Source: Pseudomonadota bacterium
Lineage (GTDB): Bacteria; Pseudomonadota; Gammaproteobacteria; Steroidobacterales; Woeseiaceae
Direction: 5' to 3'
Length of the DNA: 6,302 bases
Assembly: GCA_022567775.1 (NCBI GenBank)
Contig: JADFGH010000140.1
Coordinates: 1-6,302 of the forward strand
Below the pieces are notes generated by a model. The model made no database searches. It was given only the letters and a program-made list of their open reading frames with translations, and was not told where the DNA came from. The first letter of the stretch is position 1; each line of letters opens with the position of its first letter. A program made the position numbers and the translations under genes. This document shows, in pieces, positions 1-5,198 of this stretch.

Positions 1-805
1 TGAAACTCACCCATGGACCGCCGTCGAAGTCCTGGGCACCGAACTCCTCCCTGGCAAGCGCGTAACCCCACTGGCAGAAGGCGCCCTCGGTGAACTTCAT
101 GATGTTGCCCTTGTGTACCAGCGTGACGGATGAGAGGTCGCGATCAATGCAATGCTGGATCGCCTTGCGGACGAGTCTCTGCGATCCTTCACGGGACACT
201 GGTTTGATGCCGATCCCCGAACTCGCCGGGAATCGAATATTGCTGACCTTCAATTCCGTCTGCAAAAAGTTGATCAGCTTCTGCACTTCCTGTGACCCGG
301 CCGGGAATTCGATGCCGGCATAAATATCTTCGGTGTTCTCGCGGAAAACAACCATGTCGACCAGGCCTGATTCCTTCATCGGGGTGCTTACACCTGGAAA
401 ATAACGAATCGGCCGTACGCAGGCGAAAAGGTCCAGAATCTGGCGAATCGAGACATTCAGCGAGCGTATTCCGCCGCCCGTGGGTGTCGTCAGCGGCCCC
501 TTGATCGATACCACGAAGCTCCTTAACGCGTGTAACGTCTCTTCGGGCAGGTAATCGTCATCGCCATACAGATCCGCAGCCTTCTGGCCGGCATAGATCT
601 GCATCCACTTTATCTGGCGCTTGCCCGCATAGGCCCGCTCGACGGCGGCATTGACGACATCGAGCATCACGGGCGAGACATCCATGCCGATGCCGTCTCC
701 CTCTATGAACGGAATGACGGGATCATCCGGCACGTTGAGCGAATGATTGCGGTTAATCGTTATCGCTGTGCCGTCCGCCGGTACACTGATGTGGTCGTAT
801 TGCAT
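1..805 (-). CDS. icd: Isocitrate dehydrogenase (NADP-type, E. coli Icd-like), N-terminal part; C-terminus lies beyond the left edge
   Basis: Cytoplasmic TCA-cycle enzyme that oxidatively decarboxylates isocitrate to 2-oxoglutarate. The frame stays open for 268 codons from an ATG at 803-805 to the window edge. It follows E. coli Icd closely with a constant offset of +2. Visible are [10 protein letters not shown] (residues 31-40), IKGPLTTP (101-108), GGGIRSLN (110-117), FREN (154-157) and [13 protein letters not shown] (231-243). By alignment from memory, the isocitrate-binding residues S115, N117, R121, R131 and R155 and the catalytic Y162 and K232 are all present. S115 matches E. coli Ser113, the site phosphorylated by AceK, so control by that kinase is possible if the genome encodes it. 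The coenzyme-specificity residues lie in the missing part, so NADP use is inferred from overall similarity. The start is 3 bases after the aceB stop with no clear Shine-Dalgarno site, which suggests translational coupling. Confidence 0.95.
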   Translation of the reverse strand, partial: MQYDHISVPADGTAITINRNHSLNVPDDPVIPFIEGDGIGMDVSPVMLDVVNAAVERAYAGKRQIKWMQIYAGQKAADLYGDDDYLPEETLHALRSFVVSIKGPLTTPTGGGIRSLNVSIRQILDLFACVRPIRYFPGVSTPMKESGLVDMVVFRENTEDIYAGIEFPAGSQEVQKLINFLQTELKVSNIRFPASSGIGIKPVSREGSQRLVRKAIQHCIDRDLSSVTLVHKGNIMKFTEGAFCQWGYALAREEFGAQDFDGGPWVSF

Positions 806-808
806 GAT

Positions 809-2398
809 CTAGTCGATGTCGGCGTAAGCCACCAGGGTGAGGAATGGTGTGCAGGTGTCCTGCAGTGTCATTTCGTCCAGCAACTGGGCGGCACGCCGGT
901 AGTGGCCGTTTTCGAAGGCTGAGTCACCGACCTGTTCGCGGATCTTGTCCATTTCTTCCCGCAACAAGGCCCTGAACAGGTCGTAGTCGATATTACGGCC
1001 TTCATCCAGCACGCCGGTCGCGTGATGCACCCATTGCCAGATCTGTGCGCGTGATATTTCGGCCGTTGCCGCATCTTCCATGAGATTGTTGAGCGGCACA
1101 CAGCCGCTGCCGCCGAGCCAGGCCGCCAGGTATTGTACGGTGACATTGATGTTGTCGCGCAACCCGGCCTCCGTAATCTTGCCTTTGACGACCTGCAAGA
1201 GATCTGCCGCAGTGACATGCAGGTCCTCGAGCAGCCGCTCGAGTTGATTGGATCCGGGCATGTGTTCATCGAAGATTTCCATGGCCAGTGGCACCAGTCC
1301 CGGGTGTGCAACCCAGGTACCGTCGTGACCGTCACCAACTTCACGCTCCTTGTCCGCCCGCACCTTGGCTAATGCGCGTTCGTTGGCTTCCGCATCATTC
1401 TTAATCGGAATTTGTGCCGCCATGCCACCGATCGCATAGGCACCGCGCCGATGGCAGGTCTGGATGAGCAGCTGCGAATACGAGCGCAGGAAGTGGCTGC
1501 TCATTGTGACCTCGGCGCGATCGGGCAATACGTACTCGGGATAGCGGCTGAACTTCTTGATGAAACTGAAGATGTAATCCCAGCGTCCGCAGTTTTGCCC
1601 GACGATGTGCTCACGCAGCTCATAAAGGATCTCATCCATCTCGAATGCGGCCAGGATGGTTTCGATCAGGACCGTCACCTTGATTTCTCCGGCGTCTACA
1701 ACACCCGCAGTCTCGGCAAATTTGAACACCTCACTCCACAAGCGTGCTTCGAGATGTGACTCGAGTTTAGGCAGGTAGAAATACGGCCCGGTTCCCTGTT
1801 GCTTCAGCTCGGCGGCGCTATGGAAGAGGTAAAGCCCGAAATCGACCAGCGCGCCAGGCACTGCCTGTCCTTCCAGCAGGATGTGTTTCTCGGGCAGGTG
1901 CCAGCCGCGCGGGCGGATCATCAGGGTCGCAATTTGCTCATTCAGTGCGTAGTGCTTGCCGTTCGCCTCGTGTTCGATCGTCCGGTTGGCTGCATCGCGC
2001 AGGTTGATGTGGCCCTGGATGACGTTGTCCCAGGTCGGCGTCTGTGAATCCTCACAATCCGCCATGAATACTTTGGCCCCGGAATTCAACGCATTGATGA
2101 TCATCTTGCGTTCGGTCGGACCGGTAATCTCTACGCGCCGGTCTTTAAGATCATCCGGTATGGAACAGACTTTCCAGTCAGCTTCACGGATTTCCCGGGT
2201 GCCCGGGAGGAAATCCGGCATGCGTCCGCCATCGATGTCGCGCTGCCGTTGCTCGCGAAGTTCGAGTAGTTGTGCAACGCGCGGGGAGAATTCGTCAGCC
2301 AATGCGGTGATGAACGCGAGTGCCTGGTCGCTCAGGATATCGGCATAGGCGGAACTGACCGCTCCGGTGACCTCGAGCGCAGTCGAATCATTACTCAT
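809..2398 (-). CDS. aceB: Malate synthase A (glyoxylate shunt)
   Basis: Condenses glyoxylate with acetyl-CoA to malate, the second step of the glyoxylate shunt, in the cytoplasm. The product has 529 residues, against about 533 for the E. coli enzyme. Family blocks appear in order: DCEDSQTPTWDNVIQGHINLRD (about 114-135), IRPRGWHLPEKH (161-172), KLESHLEARLW (211-221), TVLIETILAAFEMDEILYE (242-260), the signature block around NCGRWDYIFSFIKKF (269-283), DGTWVAHPGLVP (359-370) and LMEDAATAEISR (439-450). By comparison with E. coli the likely active-site residues are R162, the Mg ligands E246 and D274, and the catalytic base D442, all at a shift of 4-5. The signature reads GQN at 267-269 where GLN is usual. 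The ATG overlaps the DAHP synthase stop (ATGA, 4 bases) and lacks a strong Shine-Dalgarno site, so coupling is likely. icd follows after 3 bases. aceA is not in the window. Confidence 0.97.
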   Translation of the reverse strand: MSNDSTALEVTGAVSSAYADILSDQALAFITALADEFSPRVAQLLELREQRQRDIDGGRMPDFLPGTREIREADWKVCSIPDDLKDRRVEITGPTERKMIINALNSGAKVFMADCEDSQTPTWDNVIQGHINLRDAANRTIEHEANGKHYALNEQIATLMIRPRGWHLPEKHILLEGQAVPGALVDFGLYLFHSAAELKQQGTGPYFYLPKLESHLEARLWSEVFKFAETAGVVDAGEIKVTVLIETILAAFEMDEILYELREHIVGQNCGRWDYIFSFIKKFSRYPEYVLPDRAEVTMSSHFLRSYSQLLIQTCHRRGAYAIGGMAAQIPIKNDAEANERALAKVRADKEREVGDGHDGTWVAHPGLVPLAMEIFDEHMPGSNQLERLLEDLHVTAADLLQVVKGKITEAGLRDNINVTVQYLAAWLGGSGCVPLNNLMEDAATAEISRAQIWQWVHHATGVLDEGRNIDYDLFRALLREEMDKIREQVGDSAFENGHYRRAAQLLDEMTLQDTCTPFLTLVAYADID

Positions 2399-3750
2399 TT
2401 TACTTGTCGCAGGCCTGCGATGCGCATCGCAATTTCCATGGCCTGCTCATAGTTCAGACGCGGGTCGACGGTCGATTTGTAGGCGCGGGTCAGGTCGGCA
2501 TCGGTTAGGCCACGAGCGCCGCCGGTGCATTCCGTAACATTTTCACCGGTGAGTTCCAGGTGCACGCCGCCAAGTTGGCTGCCCATACTTTCGTGCACTT
2601 TAAACGCGCTTTCGAGTTCGCCGACAATGTTGTCGAAGCGCCGGGTCTTGGTGCCATCCGCCGTGCTTTCCGTGTTGCCATGCATTGGATCGCAGACCCA
2701 CAACACCGGTGAACCGGTTTCGCGAACTGCGGTGATCAGCTCGGGTAGTCCGTCTTCAATCAGTTTCCTGCCGAAACGGTGGATCAGGCTGATACGGCCG
2801 GGCTCGTTGTTCGGATTCAGCACGCGCAGCAGGTTTTGCAACCATTCAACCGTCATGCCGGGCCCGATCTTGATGCCGATCGGGTTGGCGATGCCCCGGA
2901 AATACTCGACGTGTGCACCGTCCATGTTGGCCGTGCGCATGCCGATCCAGGGGAAGTGCGTGGTCAGGTTGTACCAGCGCTTGCGCTGCCCCAGGAAGCG
3001 CGTCTGCGCCTGCTCGTAGGATAAATGCAGCCCCTCGTGCGCGGCATAAATGTCGGCACGCTGTGTGTGGTGCAGCGCCCGGCCGGTAATTGACTCGAGG
3101 AAATCCAGTGAGTCCGAGATGGAGCGCACGATGTCGTGGTACTCGTCGCTCATCTTCGAATGACCCACCCAGTCGAGGTCCCAGTATTCAGGGTGATGCA
3201 GGTCGGCGAATCCGCCATCAATCAGGGATCTTACGAAGTTCAGCGTCAACGCGGCTCGTTCGTAGCCACGTAATATCAATTCCGGATTCGGCACGCGGTC
3301 CTCTGCCGTAAATGGATTGCGATTGACGAGATCGCCGCGGAAACTGGGCAGCGAGGTGCCGTCGCGGGTCTCAGTATCCGCAGACCGCGGTTTCGCATAC
3401 TGGCCCGCCATGCGCCCTATGCGCACGACCGGTTTCTTGAGGCCGTAGAGCATAACCAGGCTCATCTGCAGCAGTATCTTGAGCTTGGCGACGATGTTTT
3501 CAGACGTGCACTCGTCGAAGCTCTCCGCGCAATCACCGCCTTGCAGAACAAACGCCTCGCCCCGCTGCGCCTTTGCGATCTGTTCTTTGAGTGCCTCGAT
3601 TTCCCAGGTGGTGACAATCGGCGGCAAGCGGCTCAGGTCTGAAATGGCACGCTCGAACGCAGCCTTGTCGGGGTAGGAAGGCTGTTGTGCGGCGGTGAGG
3701 CTTTGCCAGCTGGCTGGATGCCATTGCGCCCTGGCGACGGATCGTGTCAC
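2395..3750 (-). CDS. aroG: Class II (plant/mycobacterial type) 3-deoxy-7-phosphoheptulonate (DAHP) synthase
   Basis: First committed step of the shikimate pathway: phosphoenolpyruvate plus erythrose 4-phosphate gives DAHP. The product has 451 residues. Class II blocks are FVLQGGDCAESF (67-78), RIGRMAGQYAKPRS (110-123), LNFVRSL (170-176), NPIGIKIGPGM (289-299), HRFGRKLI (324-331), WVCDPMHGNT (351-360) and GGVHLELTGENVTECTGG (394-411). Aligned from memory to the M. tuberculosis enzyme (462 residues), the metal ligands C87, H369, E411 and D441 correspond to C74, H357, E399 and D429. The substrate-binding K306 and R337 correspond to K294 and R325. Length and the helical stretch at about 195-225 suggest the long, allosterically regulated subtype rather than the short phenazine-operon PhzC type; that is inference. 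The start is GTG at 3748-3750, chosen for a well-spaced AGGAA just upstream. It leads the block DAHPS-aceB-icd. The symbol follows mycobacterial usage; E. coli aroG is an unrelated class I enzyme in sequence. Confidence 0.95.
   Translation of the reverse strand: MTRSVARAQWHPASWQSLTAAQQPSYPDKAAFERAISDLSRLPPIVTTWEIEALKEQIAKAQRGEAFVLQGGDCAESFDECTSENIVAKLKILLQMSLVMLYGLKKPVVRIGRMAGQYAKPRSADTETRDGTSLPSFRGDLVNRNPFTAEDRVPNPELILRGYERAALTLNFVRSLIDGGFADLHHPEYWDLDWVGHSKMSDEYHDIVRSISDSLDFLESITGRALHHTQRADIYAAHEGLHLSYEQAQTRFLGQRKRWYNLTTHFPWIGMRTANMDGAHVEYFRGIANPIGIKIGPGMTVEWLQNLLRVLNPNNEPGRISLIHRFGRKLIEDGLPELITAVRETGSPVLWVCDPMHGNTESTADGTKTRRFDNIVGELESAFKVHESMGSQLGGVHLELTGENVTECTGGARGLTDADLTRAYKSTVDPRLNYEQAMEIAMRIAGLRQVK
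2407..2431. repeat. Two overlapping perfect palindromes just upstream of the aceB start
   Basis: Bases 2407-2420 (TCGCAGGCCTGCGA) form a perfect 14-base palindrome. Bases 2416-2431 (TGCGATGCGCATCGCA) form a perfect 16-base palindrome. They share 2416-2420. Both lie in the last codons of the DAHP synthase gene (AMRIAGLR), and the near edge is 8 bases upstream of the aceB ATG. In the minus-strand mRNA either could fold as a small hairpin, and because the shared pentamer can pair only one way the two are mutually exclusive. The palindromes are read directly from the sequence; any role in aceB translation or transcript processing is inference. Confidence 0.8.
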
Positions 3751-3755
3751 GTTAA

Positions 3756-3760
3756 TTCCT
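3756..3760 (-). promoter_or_regulatory. Ribosome binding site of the DAHP synthase gene
   Basis: On the minus strand AGGAA is followed by five bases (TTAAC) and then GTG at 3750-3748. This spacing supports the GTG as the true start. No other in-frame start nearby has a comparable site. Confidence 0.75.
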
Positions 3761-3771
3761 GTCTGTGGTTG

Positions 3772-3804
3772 CGCGAAAAACGGCCGGCCGAGATCAATTT
3801 CGCG
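3772..3804. repeat. Inverted repeat CGCGAAA/TTTCGCG enclosing the palindrome CGGCCGGCCG
   Basis: Arms at 3772-3778 and 3798-3804 are exact 7-base reverse complements separated by 19 bases. The 10-base palindrome CGGCCGGCCG sits inside at 3781-3790. The element lies between the DAHP synthase ribosome binding site and its candidate -10 box, a usual place for a repressor operator. On the minus strand the inner palindrome is followed by TTTTT, but its stem is too short to call a terminator. Operator function is inference. Confidence 0.45.
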
Positions 3805-3805
3805 G

Positions 3806-3835
3806 ACTATGCCATGCTACGCACGAATGTAACAA
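3806..3835 (-). promoter_or_regulatory. Candidate sigma70-type promoter for the DAHPS-aceB-icd block
   Basis: On the minus strand TTGTTA (3835-3830, 4 of 6 to the -35 consensus) is followed after 18 bases by CATAGT (3811-3806, 4 of 6 to the -10 consensus). The -10 is immediately preceded by TGG, an extended -10 element. Predicted transcription would begin near 3799, giving a leader of about 50 bases. The match is moderate and untested. Confidence 0.4.
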
Positions 3836-3895
3836 AAGTGTCTCCTGTAATCAGACGCTTACGCAAGTATTTTGAAAGAACCTGAAGAGTATGCG

Positions 3896-3952
3896 GGCCA
3901 GCGGGCGCTGGCCGGCGCCACGGGCTCAAAAGACGCTGGAAAGGAGCCAGCG
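3896..3952 (+). repeat. Four complementary hexamers able to form two alternative sets of hairpins
   Basis: CCAGCG occurs at 3898-3903 and 3947-3952, and its reverse complement CGCTGG at 3906-3911 and 3934-3939. The simplest fold is two hairpins. One pairs GGCCAGC with GCTGGCC (3896-3902 with 3907-3913, 4-base loop). The other pairs CGCTGG with CCAGCG (3934-3939 with 3947-3952, loop AAAGGAG). Because the arms are identical, long-range pairings of arm 1 with arm 3 or arm 2 with arm 4 are also possible. It lies about 75-130 bases before the downstream gene. No T-run follows, so it is not a standard intrinsic terminator. Confidence 0.5.
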
Positions 3953-4018
3953 ACATTGGCACAATGCGCGGCTTCTGCGCGTCGCATGAAATCGGCGGCG
4001 CACCAATTGAATTGATTC

Positions 4019-4023
4019 GGTGA
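4019..4023 (+). promoter_or_regulatory. Probable ribosome binding site deciding the ATG start at 4029
   Basis: GGTGA lies five bases upstream of the ATG at 4029-4031. The alternative in-frame GTG at 4020 overlaps this motif and has no purine-rich site before it. The ATG also places the nucleotide-binding GAGKIG motif at residues 8-13, as is usual for the family. Confidence 0.55.
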
Positions 4024-4028
4024 CTCCC

Positions 4029-5192
4029 ATGCAAGATATCCTGGTCCTGGGCGCGGGCAAGATCGGCGCGCTTATTTCCGGCCTGCTGGCTGAAAGCGGT
4101 GATTACCGCGTGCAGCTCGCGGACAAGGCCGAAGGTGCAGCGGACGAGGTCACCACTGCGCATGACCTGCCGGGTATCCAGGCTTTTACGTTTGATGCGG
4201 CCGATAGCGACAGCCTCAGGGCGCACATCAGGAAGCATAAGCCCACGGCGGTTATCTCGGGGCTGCCCTTTTACTGCAACATCGGGGTCGCCGAGGTTGC
4301 TCGCAGCGAGAATCTGCATTACTTCGATCTGACGGAAGATGTCGAGGTGACCAAGGCAGTCCGCAAACTTGCCGAGGGGGCGCAGACTGTCTTCGTACCG
4401 CAGTGCGGGCTGGCGCCCGGCTTTATCAGTATCGCCGCCAACGAACTGATTCAGCATTTCGACGAATTGCGGTCCGTCAAACTTCGCGTCGGTGCATTGC
4501 CGCAACATCCTAACAACGTACTCAAGTACTCACTGACCTGGTCCACCGATGGCGTCATCAACGAATACGGCAACCTGTGTCACAGCATTATCGATGGCAA
4601 GGAAGTCGATGTGCTGCCGCTCGAAGGGCTCGAGGAGATCGAAATCGACGGCACGCTGTACGAGGCGTTCAATACCTCCGGCGGCCTCGGATCGCTTGCC
4701 GAGACCTATAAGGGCCGCGTCGCGACGATGAATTACAAGACCATCCGCTATCCGGGACATTGCGAGCAGATGCGCCTGCTGATGAATGGCCTGAAACTGA
4801 ACAACGACCGGGGAACATTGAAGCGCATCCTCGAGACCGCCGTACCGCAGACACTGCAGGATGTCGTCATCATTTACGCAGCGGTTACCGGAATGCAGGA
4901 CGGCGAGTTACGGGAAGAGAACTACGTCAACAAGGTTTATCCGGAAGTCGTCGCCGGCCGGCTCTGGTCTGCTATCCAGATTACGACAGCGTCGGGCATT
5001 TGCAGCGTGATGGATCGCATCCTGCAGAGTTCCGACAAGTACAGGGGATTTCTCGCGCAGGAATCGTTCAGCCTGAACGACATACTCGAGAATCGCTTCG
5101 GCGAGTATTATGCACATGGCGGTAGCAGTCAGCTGTCCGCGGAATTGGTTGCGCGCGGTGAGACCGGACATCAGCGCAGTAGCCAGAGGTAA
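4029..5192 (+). CDS. Saccharopine dehydrogenase family oxidoreductase (saccharopine dehydrogenase, glutamate-forming, or lysine 6-dehydrogenase)
   Basis: An NAD(P)-dependent cytoplasmic enzyme that probably yields alpha-aminoadipate semialdehyde in lysine breakdown. The product has 387 residues from the ATG (390 from a GTG at 4020). An N-terminal Rossmann fold shows ILVLGAGKIG (4-13) and an acidic strand end LAD (30-32). The family core has FVPQCGLAPGFISIAANEL (122-140), EAFNTSGGLGSL (212-223) and NYKTIRYPGHCEQMRLL (235-251). The last two blocks and the length resemble lysine 6-dehydrogenases (about 385 residues) as well as the saccharopine dehydrogenase half of AASS. There is no lysine-ketoglutarate reductase domain. 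The next gene, 6 bases downstream, encodes the aminoadipate semialdehyde dehydrogenase that would consume the product of either reaction, so a role in lysine catabolism is well supported. The exact substrate (saccharopine or free lysine) cannot be settled by eye. Confidence 0.85.
   Translation: MQDILVLGAGKIGALISGLLAESGDYRVQLADKAEGAADEVTTAHDLPGIQAFTFDAADSDSLRAHIRKHKPTAVISGLPFYCNIGVAEVARSENLHYFDLTEDVEVTKAVRKLAEGAQTVFVPQCGLAPGFISIAANELIQHFDELRSVKLRVGALPQHPNNVLKYSLTWSTDGVINEYGNLCHSIIDGKEVDVLPLEGLEEIEIDGTLYEAFNTSGGLGSLAETYKGRVATMNYKTIRYPGHCEQMRLLMNGLKLNNDRGTLKRILETAVPQTLQDVVIIYAAVTGMQDGELREENYVNKVYPEVVAGRLWSAIQITTASGICSVMDRILQSSDKYRGFLAQESFSLNDILENRFGEYYAHGGSSQLSAELVARGETGHQRSSQR
5185..5190 (+). 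promoter_or_regulatory. Ribosome binding site of the aldehyde dehydrogenase gene
   Basis: AGAGGT lies eight bases upstream of the ATG at 5199-5201 and shares its last base with the TAA stop of the preceding gene (5190-5192). This supports the chosen start and coexpression of the pair. Confidence 0.65.
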
Positions 5193-5198
5193 CAGCGT

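Larger units (their letters stand above)
3751..4028. other. Divergent intergenic region between the leftward and rightward gene groups
   Basis: This is 278 bases without a convincing gene. The left half holds the DAHP synthase ribosome binding site, an inverted repeat and a candidate leftward promoter. The right half holds G+C-rich hairpin-forming sequence in front of the lysine-catabolism genes. I found no rightward promoter with a good -35/-10 pair. The closest elements (TGTAAT at 3846-3851, TTGAAA at 3872-3877, TTGGCA at 3956-3961) lack partners at proper spacing. Confidence 0.7.

Noticed and set aside
90..504. Small plus-strand frames opposite icd
   Set aside because: The minus strand here encodes a continuous isocitrate dehydrogenase with conserved active-site residues, so these are shadows.
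868..1344. 158-codon minus-strand frame inside aceB
   Set aside because: It is an out-of-frame shadow of malate synthase A, whose motifs occupy the other frame throughout.
3781..3790. Intrinsic terminator or attenuator on the minus strand (palindrome followed by TTTTT)
   Set aside because: The palindrome has no loop; folded with a four-base loop only three pairs remain, too weak for a terminator.
3685..3885. 66-codon plus-strand frame spanning the DAHP synthase start and part of the intergenic region
   Set aside because: It begins antisense to the DAHP synthase N-terminus, has no good ribosome binding site and no recognisable product.
4009..4016. Short AT-rich repeat (ATTGA twice) just before the start of the rightward operon
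   Set aside because: Two five-base copies are easily due to chance and match no known site that I can name.
3840..4028. Lysine riboswitch upstream of the lysine-catabolism genes
   Set aside because: The region is too short for the usual roughly 170-base aptamer plus a switch, and I do not recognise its conserved junction motifs.
3807..4508. Long 233-codon open frame on the minus strand across the intergenic region and the start of the saccharopine dehydrogenase family gene
   Set aside because: It lies antisense to a strongly recognisable gene, its product resembles no family I know, and its composition is what a G+C-rich reverse frame gives by chance.
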